This document shows positions 1-11,784 of a DNA stretch of 64,000 nt, piece by piece. Origin of the DNA: Aurifilum marmelostoma (Eukaryota; Ascomycota; Sordariomycetes; Diaporthales; Cryphonectriaceae); assembly GCA_027559495.1 (NCBI GenBank), contig JAMXSV010000026.1:2046001-2110000 (forward strand), written 5' to 3'. The notes beneath the pieces were generated by a model. That model searched no databases, was not told where the DNA came from, and worked only from the letters and a program-made list of their open reading frames with translations. How positions within the stretch are numbered: position 1 is the first letter of the stretch; each line of letters opens with the position of its first letter. Both the position numbers and the translations under genes were made by a program.

Positions 1-1634
1 AGTAGGGGGGGGGAGAGTGTTTGTCTGACTGTTTTCGGAAAATGGCATGGGATAGACACCGGCCCCCGCCAACGGGCTGTGAGTTTTGCTGGCACCCAAG
101 CCTTCCACATTGTGTCCTGGGGAACTTGCATTAACCCTGCACGACACTTGGACTACACACTGACTACTGGCAATCGCCTCATTTGCGGACTGACTAATTT
201 TGATAATTGTTGTGACATAATTACTCTTCATGGCGTTCTTCCTGATTGTGAGCAGCCGTGTTGGTCATAATACAGGACGGAGCTGTGTGAGGGAAGGCGC
301 CGGGCTAGGTATGCTGCTGCAGTCCTTTTGATACAAAGTATACACGGCCCACTATAGTATATGCTTTCTTTTTCCATTACTGCTTATCCTTTGGCTAACC
401 TAGACCATGTCACTGTGCTTCGTCCCCGGCCATTCGCCAATGGATCTTGAGGATCAATTCCGCCTCGTCCGGCTTCTCGATCCAGCTCACTCGCGATTCA
501 TGTGAGCTGCGGGAGAAGAAGTCTGGAGGATTCCTGCAACTCAGGGCCTGTTCACTCACCATCTCCTGTAAGCGTCCAGGTCGAGCCTCACCGCGACGCG
601 ACGTCCTCCAGCTCAGCTCATGCTCTGCAACATCCCGTCACTGCGGAGACCCTCCAGATGACCGGGCCAGTCACTCCGAGAAAATCAGGGACGGCATAGT
701 CAGGTCCTTCCGGCCATCGCGCATGCGGGATGAATGGTAACCGGCCATCGCCGCTCGTTCCTTCCCCCCACCCCCCTCCCCCCCTTCTCCCCTCTCCGCT
801 ACCACTGAAGGTTAGAGTGGATCCAGCCACTGGACGAGGCCTTGTGTGGACACATCAGAGCGGCATCTTGTTTTCCAGCGGCTGATGGGCTCCTGTACTT
901 TCCCACACATTACTGAGCCTGGGCAAGGCTGTCCGCCACGGGACAGGGTGCCCAGAGGACTATGCGCCTACCCCAAGCCTTCACCCTTGCTCGCCGGGCA
1001 CACTGAGTCTCCATGTTATATGCGGGCAAGGTGCGTCACCTTGGATAGGTGATATTTCGAGTCAAGAGACATGGCCGTGGCCTCTCCCACTGTGGTAGCT
1101 CCTGCCGCGGGCCATCACGCCGTGCGCGGTCGACACACGCAACTATACACGAGGTACGCGTCCCCTCGCCCGGGGCACAGCGCGCCTAAGCCCCTGTGAC
1201 AGACATATCCTCGATACCAGGACATGCTCTAGGCTCGTTGGCAAGATTTTTTTCCTTTTCCTATTCAAATCCACTTTCGTGCATGAAGTAACTCTCGTAG
1301 GGCGTTTGAGAGGAGCTGCCCGCATCGTCCCAATGCTACCATACAAGCGTGTCGGGGAGGCTTGACATCGCGTCCACGTACACGTGGATACACCTTCTCT
1401 CCCACCTCTTCTTTTTCTCTCAGCTGACGCGTTCTCAACCCTATTAAATACCGTGGTGTCTTGGACATCTCCTCAAAATATATAGTCCCTTGGTCTCTAC
1501 TCCAGCGAGTATCGATCACCCGTCCTATCTAGTCGACCCACGAGCCCGTCCCGCGTCGCCTTCGTCGACCAAGATAGAGTCCTACCACCTCGAACTCTAC
1601 CGAGACGTGTCGCGTTGAAAGCGATCCTGACAGG
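1..1634. other. 5' end of window, no supportable gene
   Basis: I see no convincing coding region here. The open frames are short, mostly lack an ATG start, and have no recognisable protein character. Pyrimidine-rich runs occur around 765-800 (C-rich). AT-rich TATA-like stretches at about 1441-1448 and 1477-1484 lie 150-190 bases before the start of the next gene and could belong to its promoter. Confidence 0.5.
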
Positions 1635-2093
1635 ATGCCCGACAAAGGGCGGACAGGAACTATCTCGCTCCCCGAACGGAAGAAACCAAAGAAGAAACAT
1701 TCTGGTAAAGCTCCAGAAGGGAATTCTAGTCAGGTCCCGCGTGGTCCCTCGGACCCTAACAGTGGCCACAGGTATGTGAATCTCCTCATTTGCGCCCCGT
1801 CACAGCATCTGTCGTGATGGACGGCAGCTTGTGATGTAGCCACGGTTCATCACAACAGTGTTGCTATTCTCTATCTACTTTTCCGAATCTGTCAACAAGT
1901 CAGCCCATTAGATCCCGTACCATTCACTGATGACTACCTCGCGGGTGCTCCTACAGTGGTCATGGACCTGATGGAGCACCGCCTGCTCAGACTCCTCCAC
2001 AACCCCCCGCCAAACAGTCCGACTGAGCATTATAGTGGCCCTCAAAATCAGATCAATGCCTTGAGAGAGGGCGTGCAGCCTCGGGAGCAATAA
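1635..2093 (+). CDS. Small two-exon gene, unknown function (108 aa)
   Basis: I propose exons 1635-1771 and 1904-2093, giving 108 residues. The donor is CAG|GTATGT at 1772 and the acceptor is a pyrimidine-rich stretch ending in CAG at 1903. Exon 1 ends in phase 2 and the exon 2 frame needs exactly one base to complete the codon, so the join is in frame. This phase match is the main support, because neither exon has a recognised domain. The N-terminal half is basic (PERKKPKKKHSGK around residues 14-26). The C-terminal half has a short amphipathic stretch (MDLMEHRLLRLLHNPPP), and the stop is TAA. It sits 0.9 kb upstream of the DUF6594-type gene on the same strand. It could be a lineage-specific gene, a fragment of a longer one, or a chance open frame. 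Function is unknown. Confidence 0.4.
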
Positions 2094-3009
2094 GGATAGC
2101 AGAAGCTGTCGATACTGGGAGGAATCACAGAAATTATAACGAGTATGTTGGGAGTGAGGCTCATCACGTTGGTGTTTTCGGTTGGGTAATTATATTGCCC
2201 TTCTCGGGCTCGTCAAAGAGCTCACAACACGATAGCATTTGAGAGTCTGATGCTCTTCTCCCACAATACAAATCTTTTCTATCTTCCTTCGAATATCTCC
2301 TCCTCTGACTTCACATACCTGTCGTCGTACATGACGCTGTCGTTGGGTCGGCACGGCACCAATCAGCGCTCGGCAGCTCGGCGGGGTATGCGCACCACCG
2401 TCACTGCAGCAGCACGACATCGAAAAGTGGAACAAAACTGATGAATGCAGAAGATTGTGCCGACGAATGGGTCTGTCTTCAACGACCTTGGAAGACTGAA
2501 GCATTTTAGTGGTGGTCAGACCTGCTGCATATTTCCAAGTCTTGGGGGCGGTGATATTAGCATCACCTGGCCCCCCAATACGGCTCAAGTCAGCCACTGA
2601 GACGACGACACGGCATTTCTTGGAGGGTTGCGTACCGCTGTGTCGGTAACGGGGTGGGCCACCGCCACTTGGTGCCTCACGCCGGACCCTCTATCCCCAG
2701 CGACCCAAGTGCCCATCATCACGCTTCCTCGTATGTACCTCACCGGTCCATTGGGGCGCACCCTTCAAGGCAGTGATGCAACCTGCAGGCCTGCTGCAGG
2801 CCTGCTGTGAAATCAGCCTCGGGCGCAATGAGAAGCCTGATGACGCAGTCGTGCAGCACGATGCACACGGTCACGGTCGTTGTCGCGGTGGGGAGGTACG
2901 CTGCACAGCCTTCGAGCCTGGCATATATAACCCCAGACCCAGACCGCACGGGAAATGGTACGCTTTGCCAAGCACATGGGCTCCGTCTACGAACAAACAC
3001 TATCACGAG
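2094..3009. other. Intergenic, putative promoter of DUF6594-type gene
   Basis: There is no gene I can support. An alternative in-frame ATG for the downstream gene lies at 2776, but it precedes a good TATA element at about 2922-2930, so this stretch is more likely promoter. A minus-strand frame covering 2190-2597 has only a GTG start and no family resemblance. Confidence 0.4.
2922..2930 (+). promoter_or_regulatory. TATA-box-like element
   Basis: CATATATAA lies 80 bases upstream of the ATG at 3010, a sensible distance for a core promoter with a short leader. It is the main reason for preferring the start at 3010 over 2776. Confidence 0.35.
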
Positions 3010-4190
3010 ATGTTATCAGATGCTGTGGAGCTCGACGTTATGGAAAGGGGCGAGGCTTCCACAAGCCGTCCAGATGTAACACCCCAAGTCCCAACGACCG
3101 GGGAGCAGGCCCGGAGCCCTTCTCGGGCCCAAGACGTCCCGCCGCAGGTCGCGGGAGGAGACAGTGGACAGGCGATGGAGGACAGAACCCCAGCTGGAGG
3201 TAAGCATGCTACCAGGAGGCTTCTCTCAATAATCTAATGGCTCCTCATGGTATTCTAGACAGGAGGGAACGCTACGGAATTCTCGGGCTAGCTGAGGCAA
3301 GGGAATACGATCTCCGCTTCAATTTCTACCGGGCTTTTGTCCGAGAGCGAGGGCTCATACTCCAGATCAAGATGGAGGAGCTCGTCGAGATCCTGAGGAG
3401 AATGGAGAAGCTCGAAGAGTCGGCCGAGGGCGTCCTCGGGATCGAGCTCCGCGCGCTGCCACGAGAGAGTGCTCGGTACCGTGACTGGTTAAGGCTTCTG
3501 AAGGACCTGGAAACCAGAATGGTCGAATATGGTAAGACAATTTGGAAACAGCTCTCAGGGTCGTCACGCCCTTTGCATGCTGACTCGCTGCCTGGTACAT
3601 CCAGATAAGTTTTGGATTAGATCCAAGACCATCGTGGAAAGCGACTGGCCGCGTAAATCCAATCTCACGAAGTTCAGGACCCTTCTCGAGAGGGTCTCCC
3701 CAGCCCAGCAGAGCTTCTACGCTGACCTAGACGCCGACGACTTCCGTACGCTAGCGCCGACGAGAGGTGCGATCCAGACGTTCGTCAAGGAGATTGGACC
3801 AGACCTTTTTCATGATCTGAAAGGGTGGATCAAGGTGTGTCCATTCAGGAGGAGGCTTTTGCTTCCAAGTACAAGCGCAACAATGACTGCTCCTTGGGTG
3901 TAATGCTGACATCAGGACAGGGGGAGGAAGAAGCCAAATTGAAATATACGGCTGATGCGTTGCTGGTGCGCATCCTCAGCATCGTGCTTTTCACGGGGCT
4001 CTGTATCTTTGTCATCCTGCCGCTGTCCCTGATGTCGTACTATAACGCAGACCGTGAGTTCCGAGCCTGTATGGTCACTGTCATGTCCTTACTGGTCTGT
4101 CTTCTGCTGATAGCAGAGGGTCACAACGAGGCACAAATAATTGTGCTTGTGTGTGCGTACGGTGCTCTGATGGGGAGCTTTTTATCTTGA
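3010..4190 (+). CDS. DUF6594-type fungal membrane protein
   Basis: Proposed exons are 3010-3199, 3259-3531, 3605-3834 and 3921-4190 (320 aa). All three introns have GT donors and AG acceptors and preserve phase; the first two donors are GTAAG. The last intron (3835-3920) is the least certain; its acceptor was chosen because it is the one that enters the membrane-domain frame. The N-terminal ~60 residues are Ser/Pro-rich and probably disordered. A charged helical region follows (RERGLILQIKMEELVEILRR, residues ~100-120, then a Leu/Glu-rich stretch). The C-terminal ~90 residues hold three predicted membrane spans (about 245-269, 279-296 and 303-319). A helical, charged N-terminal half followed by a compact group of C-terminal spans is the layout of the fungal DUF6594 family, whose biochemical role is not established. 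Starts at 2776 or 3040 are also possible. Confidence 0.6.
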
Positions 4191-6538
4191 GCGTTCGGTG
4201 GCTGGCTACTTAGTATTAATTACATAACTGGACATAGAAGAGGGGTAAATATACGCAGAGGCGAGCTTTGATTCCGTGCTCCTGCACCATAAATTTGCCG
4301 GGATCCCAGTGACCTCTCTCTGTCCAGGTCTGCTGGAAGCCTCGGGGCTTTGTTCTCCCGAAGAGGTGGTCAGGGCCTGCTTTTATAGCTGCTGTGCCAC
4401 ACCTCTGAGAGTCTCTCCTTGAATCCCTAGGGTGACAGTGCATGTGCACCTGCTTTAGTAGATGGAGAGTCTGCATGGGATAGCCCCTCAATGAGAGTCT
4501 GATCAGGTCAAGCCACCACTGACTACTGTGTACAGCTTGCAAGACTGGATGATTTGGAGAGCTTTTTTGCGCCAAGGGAATGTCCTGGGAGACTGGTCAT
4601 AATTCTAAAGAAGAGGCATACTGGTAATGGTCAGGGGGGTTTAGTGTGGGCCCTCTCTATGTATATTAATCCTTTATAGATACCCAAAATAGGAAATTCA
4701 CGCACGGCCATACCTAGTGCAAGACTTGGGATCTCATCACTCTCTCCCCTGGATAGGCCACTAATAGCCGGGTTAGTACTTAAGTGGAGGGCCATTAGCG
4801 AATACCCGGTGTTGTACGTTTTGCTCTCGTATCCATTTTGCTGATACAGCTGATCCACCTCGGGCGTCACGCTTTGACTCGAGTGGCACACTGGGTGCTG
4901 CCAGGTTCCTCTCACTGATTGCCCCATCTATGTTTAAGCCTTCTCTGATGGTTCAACGGTCAGCTCAGCCTTGGATGCTTATAATCTGACGGAGCGAGTC
5001 CGCGCGTGTTAGACCACTGCTGGGAGCGTCTGCTGGAATGCTATCAGCAGCGGCGGCATGAAAGGTAAGCAGGTAGGGTGGGTGACGATGGCCTTTGTCG
5101 ACGGCCTGCGATTTAATTACCGCAAGTAGTGCTCATTGTATAATGATCGAATTACACAATTGGAAAGCAGAGATGATGATTTTCGAACCTCTTGGTGTGT
5201 GCTACGCGACAGCTCGGATCGTTGAACCCGCGGATATATCAATATACCGCTACCACATGGTATCGCATGGCAATCGAGGACGAACACTGTCTTTTGAACT
5301 GCAAGGCTAAGATGCAATACTCGCTAGTGTGTGTTACAAATTACCTTAAACTGACCAAGTTGTTTATTCTCGCCTCTGCCCATCGGGTGCTAACCAATCA
5401 CATGCGGGAGGATCATCGCTTCGGTCGGGGCGGACATCCTGCGTAGCACGATGCTCTCCGCGGTCTCTCCTCTTCGATGCAGTCGCTTCTGCAGCTTATT
5501 CCACATGACTTGAGAGCTAGTAGCTCAACGTCGTAAGATGAAATCGAACGGAATTGGGATGTGTTCACGATAATACATACTGTATTCGACGTCCTGGCCG
5601 ACTGAGGCTATGCAGCGAGAAGGAGAGGGCCTTCGCACATGCCGTCTGCTTTGCCGTGTTATCAGACCACATCAAATTTGCGTATACACCTTCCCCTTTG
5701 GTCCGTACCGTATTTCTTCTTCAGGAGGGAGCACATGCCAGTCTCTATAGTCTATCTCTAGCAATGCTGCAAGCGCAGTGGAACCCCACTGCGGGGGCTT
5801 CGTCGCCGACCTCGGTACAGACAAGCAGGGTCAGCAGATTGGTTTGCAGAAGCGGCAGGGGAGAGGAAACATATGGGCAGGGGCTGGAAGGTTGCATAGA
5901 CGGTGGCTGCAAGAGGCCTCATGGGCATGTATCAGCTCGGCCATCGTAAGATGGAAGCTCCCAACATGCATTGTTTAGTATATATTATATTGTTCTTCTG
6001 AAGAGGGCATGGGTAGCAGATTTGGGCGCGAGTAACAGATGATCAGAGGTTTCCGTAATTTCTGAAAATGACTTTCCTTGAGGACCTGGTGAAACTTGCA
6101 GGGCAATCGACAGAATGCTCTTTCGTCCTGAGCAAGATCTGCGCCCACCCCCCCCCTTTTTTTTCCTCCTTTTTTCTCCTTGCAAAGAAGAAAGCAACAT
6201 ATATTTTATACATAATGAGCATCACGTTACATTGAATGTTGCACAATCAGACATGTAGTGTGAGGTAAGACCTCCCTCTGGTTGCGTTGGTTATCATCAT
6301 GCAGAAAACATGGCTGAGTTCGTGCATATTCGCTGTGACAAACTGTTGGTTGTTGCCTGAAATGCTAGAATGCTGTCAAAGTATGCATGTGCATCTAAAA
6401 ACTGGACCGAATATTGATTCTGCTTTGGCTTTCGTGTTTCTTTGACGGTCGTTGCGGTGCGGAATTTGTGACTGACCTCTTGTCTGCCTCGTTTCCTGTC
6501 GCTGTCTCCTTCTTTCCAGTGTCAATCCACGAAACGCA
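4191..6538. other. 2.3 kb without a supportable gene
   Basis: Open frames here start from TTG or GTG, are short, and show no domain character. A minus-strand frame at 4216-4575 has a somewhat protein-like composition but no ATG near its beginning and no recognised homology. A C9T8-type pyrimidine tract lies near 6148-6180. The last ~100 bases before 6539 are pyrimidine-rich and look like a 5' leader. Confidence 0.5.
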
Positions 6539-8318
6539 ATGTCGAACCAAATAACATCTGTGCTCCAGTGGCTTCGGCTAACCAATGATGGCACTTCCGA
6601 CATCTTCTTCTCCTGTCTCAGTGTCATCCTATCCAGCACTTTCATTGCACTTCATCTCAACGTTCCTGCCGCTCATCCCGAGAGCAGGCCTGTCTTTTTC
6701 CTCGCGCGATGGTGGCATGCGAAGCTAGTATATCAGCTTCGTCGTCAGCTGCGCTGGGCCTCCATGGTCGTCATTGCGCCGGAGCTGCTTGTAAGCTTGA
6801 CCTTCGCCAGCTGGCGCGCCGAGCTTTCTGGCCTGTGTATGCTACGGAACATGGGCTATCAGAGCGTTAAGACTTGGACGCGAACGCACGCCAGCTTTGC
6901 GAATATGGGCGGGCTGAAGTTTGAGATGCAGAGAGGTGGCCGGGAGATACCAGATTCGGCGCTTTTCTACGACGGCAACAATGAACGGATCAACTTGTTC
7001 GTACTGGCACAAAACGAGGGGCTGGCGCACACTACTGCACAAGATATGACGGGTGTTGTCGAAAGGATCAAGGACAAGTTTCAGCAATATCGGCAAAAGA
7101 TTTCCGGCTATATTGCACCTGTCTTGCGGCCATTTATCAAATTTGGGAAGCGGACCCTCAACAAGGGTAAGCAAAGCGGCGCGGAGCAGGCCAGATATGC
7201 GGGGGACAGATGTTGATCCCGAAGGCATGGAGATGGCGCTCCTTCATCAGCCCGAGTTGTTCTCAAGTGACAACCAAACCAACAGCAGACGCCCGGCGAG
7301 AACAGAGTCCTTAGCCGGGCCATCGACGCATCGACCTCCATCGTTGGATCTAGGCAGAGTCTGCCTCAGTTCTGTTTTCCATGAAACGAGAAACGAGCAG
7401 GAGTCGACCGTAGGTTTCATCTCAGGCACTTCTACAGCTAATGCTACGGGCAATGTGGCCATGCAAGAGGTCGATACGCCCCGTCAACACGACACGGTCA
7501 CTCTATATCTCAATGCCAAGCAGGTCGTCGTGGCGCAGATCCTCGGCATTCTGGATCACGACCTCCGCCTGAGCAAAGATGATATCGAAGACAAGAGCAA
7601 GGCAAACGTCGTTGCTCAGAGCTTCGCCGCTTTCAACCTTGCCTGGTTCGCACTGCGGGTCATTATCCGACTCCGACTAGGCCAGTCCCTCACACAGCTG
7701 GAGCTCGCGTCATCCACTTATGTGCTATGTGCCTTGCTCGCCTACGCACTCTACCGGTTCAAGCCGCAAGGCGTCGAACGGCCGGTTGAGCTTCGTGTGC
7801 GAGTTTCCGATGCTGTACGTCCGGTGACTGATGATGACCTCGCATACTTGAGGAGCTTTGACGGCAATCGATTCCTGACACGCAATTTCGTGCCGCCGTT
7901 CGGTATGGACAACCAAAGGTGGTGCCCGACCATGCCTCCCCCCAACGACATCTCGCTCACGACTTTTCACTATATCGGGCCTGAAGGCAGCTCTGTCGCG
8001 CTCTTCGACGATGACTTTGCGGGACTCGTTATCGGCATGATCTTTGGGGCACTTTACTGCCTAGGATGGAACTCCGCCTTCCCTTCACCCTGGGAACAGT
8101 GGGCATGGCGTACTGCTTCTGTTGTGATCAGCGCATCTCTCATACCTTACGCGGTCGGCAACGGAGTATGCACAGTAGTGTTCGGGGCTAATCGTGGTCC
8201 TGACAAAGCAGGGAAAACGCATATTGTACATTGTCTGACGCTCTACGCCTTGCTAGGCTCATACATCGGATGCAGGGCTTTCATGTTGATTGAGATGATC
8301 CGCACACTGTTTTACTAA
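6539..8318 (+). CDS. Fungus-specific multi-pass membrane protein
   Basis: Two exons. Exon 1 runs from the ATG at 6539 to 7166 and ends in a GTAAGC donor. Exon 2 continues in one open frame to the stop at 8318. The acceptor is ambiguous: sites ending at 7209, 7224 and 7305 all restore the frame, giving introns of 43, 58 or 139 bp and a protein of about 546-578 aa. The N-terminus has a hydrophobic segment (residues ~22-42) and a second at ~74-92 containing an APELL motif. A FANMGGLKF motif follows at about residue 119, then a hydrophilic middle. The C-terminal third has several hydrophobic segments, including GMIFGALYCLGWN and a downstream WEQWAWR motif. This arrangement (short 'I/VAPE' helix, 'MGG' motif, C-terminal 'FG..H/YC.aWN' helices) recurs in a large family of uncharacterised membrane proteins in Pezizomycotina. 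No function is known to me. Confidence 0.7.
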
Positions 8319-8755
8319 CATTGTAACAGGCAAGACTTTTGCGAATGGATGTGGCTGAAAGGGCCGAGAACATTACTTGCTGGAATCGAGAAGTGTTGGT
8401 GAAGGTGCTTTATGTGGGTGATTGAAAAGATGAAATGGTTCAGCAGGATTAGACTCCGCTAGCAGAAAGGCTCGGTGCGCATCGAGAGCATCACGAGACC
8501 GAGGGCAATGATGAGGACGCCGGGCTAGGGCAGTAATGACAGTGTAGTAGTCCTGCTATAGATTATTAACCAGTGATTATGAGGTGAAGAGTATTTCTGC
8601 ATGTGAGGATGGAGCTCTTCCCAGGTGTACAAAAAATGACCTGCTGGATCCTATCCTCGCCATTCCCGCTGGGCGTCTGACGACGACTGTCTCCCATATT
8701 CGAGTTTGCATACTATGAAGTAGGCTATTCGTAATGGTGCATTGTACCATAGATT
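8319..8755. other. Convergent 3' intergenic region
   Basis: This is the 3' region between the membrane-protein gene (+) and ORC2 (-), which converge here. It presumably holds both 3' untranslated regions. I see no coding frame. Confidence 0.6.
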
Positions 8756-10601
8756 TCATGACACCAAGTCCTCCAAGATGGCCTCTAGTTCGTCCTTACG
8801 GAAAGGTAGGCTCAGCAGCTCCGTGCCCAGTATATCCTTGCGGCTCGTGATCATTTGATGGTCGTGAAATCTAGACATCCTGTCAGCGAGGCAGGTCGCG
8901 ATAGATCGGTCTTGTTGCAAGCACTTACTCCTTGAGCAGCGTTCGGAAGGCCATCTCCGAGCTGCATATGAACTCCTCCACTGCTTTGTTGTACAGCATC
9001 CGATACTCGACACCGGGTCCCTCACCCGCAGCGGCAGCACCGCTCTCGTCCTCCATGCCTACCAGAACCTCGCCCACGAGCAAGCGGAAGAGATTCTTTG
9101 CATTTTCCGGGAGGGACTTCAAAACAAAAGCCACGCCGTCCTTCCCTCCGATGCGCCGGGCCTTGCGGCCTAACAGCTCGTGCACCTCATCGACGACTTC
9201 GAGTTCGGCGGCAGATCTGGAGGCGAAGGTCGTGGCATCATGGAACGCAAAGTTGAAGTTGGACCGCTGTCCGCTGTCCCAGAGTGCAGATGCGTCAGGG
9301 GTGTCCACGCTGCACGCTAGGTGGATCCGGGGGTGTGCTGCGAGCTGGGAGAAGACGGTCTGGAACTGCGACCTGCGCAGAGCTGGTGCGTCGGCGGAGT
9401 TGAGGACGATGGTCAAGGTCATGTCTGATGACGAGACCAGGGAGAGCACATCTTGAAGCAAAGCGACGGGTTGCCCTGATGTGAGCTTGGCAGCCGGGTC
9501 GATCGCGGTGCTGATGGTAGTCAGAACCTCGCGGATGGTGATGGTGCGGACGTAGCCATTGATCACCACGATTTTGTGAGATTCATGGTCTTGTATCTGG
9601 TCATGTAGGTGTTTCGCGAAGCGGAGAAGCAGCGCGCGTTTCGAGCCGTACCCATATAAACAGAGGCTGAACCCCTCCGAAAGCTCAAAGGACCACTGGT
9701 TGAAGGACTCCGCGTGTAGATCTTCCAGGTATTTGATGTCTGCTTCGTGAGGATCTTGAAGGTCGCGAATGATGGTAAAGTACTCGTCATGCGTCAGCAG
9801 GTCCACCGACGCGAGTGTGTTGGTTGATGTCTTGGCCAGGCCGGGCTTGTTCTGAAAGAAGTACATCTCATGTGGAGGCAGGTCACGCGGTGGACTTGGC
9901 GATTTTTTGCTCGAAACAGCCTTCTTCTTCCTGCCGCCGCGACGGGATCTAGATGGCGTAGCCACAGCGATTGTGGCCCCCTCATCGCCGTCATCATCGT
10001 CTTCGTTTTCTTCTTCCCCTCCCTCCTCAACATCCTCCCCAGCTTCGTCTTCGTCTGCACTTGACTCATAGATCTCACGCACAAGATGCTCATCGCCCGC
10101 CTCATCGTCGCTCGTGGCGCCGCCCACGACACGGTCGATCAGAGCCCTCGCGCTCTTGCGACGGGCGGACCTGTCTGCTATCGTACGGCGCCCCGGTGTG
10201 TCGATGCCATTGGCGCCATTCGCCCTAGAGGGCGTCTCTATCTTTGCTCTCGTGACGGAACGAGCACCCTTGGGCGTCGAAAAGCCTCCACCGACCCGAT
10301 TCGAGCTCGCAGGCGTAGCTGAGCCTTTCGGCGGACGCCCACGTCCACGCTTGCTGGGGGTAGCTGTTATGGTCGTGTGTGCATCTGCTAGCTCGTCTTC
10401 CTTGTCGTCCTTCTCATGCCCATACTCTGCGGCTCCACCACTGGAGTCGGGCACATCCCTTAAAGTCCTGCGGCGTTTGGATGGAGTCGACTGTGCCTCA
10501 AGGTCGGCTGTGTCTTTAGCGACGTCTCGCCTGCGCTGCGATCGTGTGCTGCGGCCCTCCCGGTCATCGCCTTGCCGTGATGCTGCTGGCTTTCGTGGCA
10601 T
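8756..10601 (-). CDS. ORC2: Origin recognition complex subunit 2
   Basis: Exons on the minus strand are 10601-8929 and 8870-8756; the 58 bp intron (8871-8928) has a GTAAGT donor and CTAG acceptor and joins in phase. The product is 595 aa. The conserved ORC2 core starts near residue 270 with DEYFTIIRDL, followed by a W.FEL..GFSLCLYGYGSKR stretch typical of Orc2 (AAA+-like fold; GSKR replaces a Walker A). The short second exon supplies the conserved C-terminal winged-helix end. The N-terminal ~220 residues are disordered. They contain an AT-hook-like KRGRGRPPK (residues 84-92), a long acidic run, and many T-P-x-K/R sites that look like CDK targets. Orc2 is a core subunit of the nuclear complex that marks replication origins and recruits Cdc6/MCM. 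The ATG at 10601 is used; an upstream in-frame TTG is not a credible start. The gene is divergent from GEP4. Confidence 0.93.
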
Positions 10602-11020
10602 TCTGAGGGTCAAGAGAGATCACCTCGAGAACGTCGAGTCCTTCATCTTTTGTCTGTCGACAATTCCAGCTTTGAGCTCTCAACAAAGGCCGGCGTTTGG
10701 CAGGCCAGGGTCGCGTCAGCCCTGAAAGCGCGTTTTCCTCCCGCCCCTGGCGCTGTCCCCCGCTGAACCCTGCAACGCCCTCAACCCTTAGGGCCCTGTC
10801 CTGCTCACTGCCGCCTGGCAATTGTACCCCAACGCTCGGCAGTAGCCGCCACAGCCGCTAGCTTATTCAGTGCTAGGGGGGGCTACTGTAACCCTAGCTG
10901 CCACAGCAAGTTCAACGTCACTGCCTGTTCCTTGCTCAGCGCTCGACGTCAACCAGCTCCGGACCGAGCCATTGCTTTCCGGACCTCGCCCTCTCTTCTT
11001 GGAGGCCCACGCCCGCAAAG
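10602..11020. promoter_or_regulatory. Bidirectional ORC2/GEP4 promoter region
   Basis: The 419 bases between two divergent start codons must hold both promoters. AAGCGCGTTT at 10726-10735 and GTCGCGT near 10711 carry the CGCG core seen in MBF/MluI-box type sites that drive G1/S genes such as ORC subunits in yeasts. That link is inference from short motifs only. No clear TATA box is visible. Confidence 0.4.
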
Positions 11021-11784
11021 ATGAATCTGAATCTTTCCGCCTCCTTGAATATATTCAAGCTCATAGCAAATCCTGCTCTGTGTCTTCCCCACGCCACCGT
11101 CTCTACGTTCAAGGACCTGCCTGTCCCTCTGGACTCGGCCTTCCGGAGCAAAGATGACAAGGTCAGCATCAAGGCTATCGTCCTCGATAAAGACGACTGC
11201 TTTGCCGTTCCGGAGACCAATGAGGTCCACGGGCCATATCAAGTATGTCCCCATCCTGAATTAGCCTCCGGCTCATAGCTTGGGGAAGCTGACTGCTCTA
11301 TAGGAACGTTTCGACGCTCTGAGGGCAGCATACCCGGGACGACGCCTGCTCATCGTCTCGAACACAGCTGGTGCTCTGAGCTACGACCCCAAGAGGAAGC
11401 TGGCTTCGAAACTCGAGGAGGCAACCGGCGTGACAGTGCTCTCGCATCAGACCAAGAAGCCCGGCTGTGGTCCCGAGATCATGGACTACTTCCGGAAGCA
11501 TCCCGAGACTGGTGTCACTAGCCCTCATCAGATCGCTGTCATTGGGGACAGGCTGTCAACTGATATGATGCTCGCCAACATGATGGGCAGCTACGGCGTC
11601 TGGGTCAAGGACGGAGTTGTGCCCCTCCCGCAGAAAAGCATCGTAAGGAAGCCTTTAGCCGACCCTGTCGAATGATGTGCCTGCTGACACTAAAGGATAG
11701 TTCTCGAGAATTGAACAGAGGCTCGCTCCGTTCCTGCTCTCACGCGGCTACGCTCCTCCACTTCCAAGCAGTCCGTTCGAGTAG
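11021..11784 (+). CDS. GEP4: Mitochondrial phosphatidylglycerophosphatase GEP4
   Basis: Three exons, 11021-11242, 11304-11642 and 11701-11784, give 214 aa. Donors are GTATGT and GTAAGG, acceptors are TAG, and all joins are in phase 0. The third exon is short and encodes the conserved C-terminal FSR.EQRLAPFLLSRGY end. The protein belongs to the HAD phosphatases: motif I is LDKDDC (about residues 55-60; most relatives have DKDN), followed by LIVSNTAG (motif II), TKKPGCG (motif III Lys) and VIGDRLSTD (motif IV). Gep4 dephosphorylates phosphatidylglycerol phosphate to phosphatidylglycerol at the matrix face of the inner mitochondrial membrane, on the way to cardiolipin. Length matches the family. 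The Asn-to-Asp change in motif I leaves the two catalytic Asp residues intact. Confidence 0.92.

Noticed and set aside
4216..4575. 119-residue minus-strand frame with a protein-like composition
   Set aside because: It begins with TTG, has no splice partner and no recognisable family.
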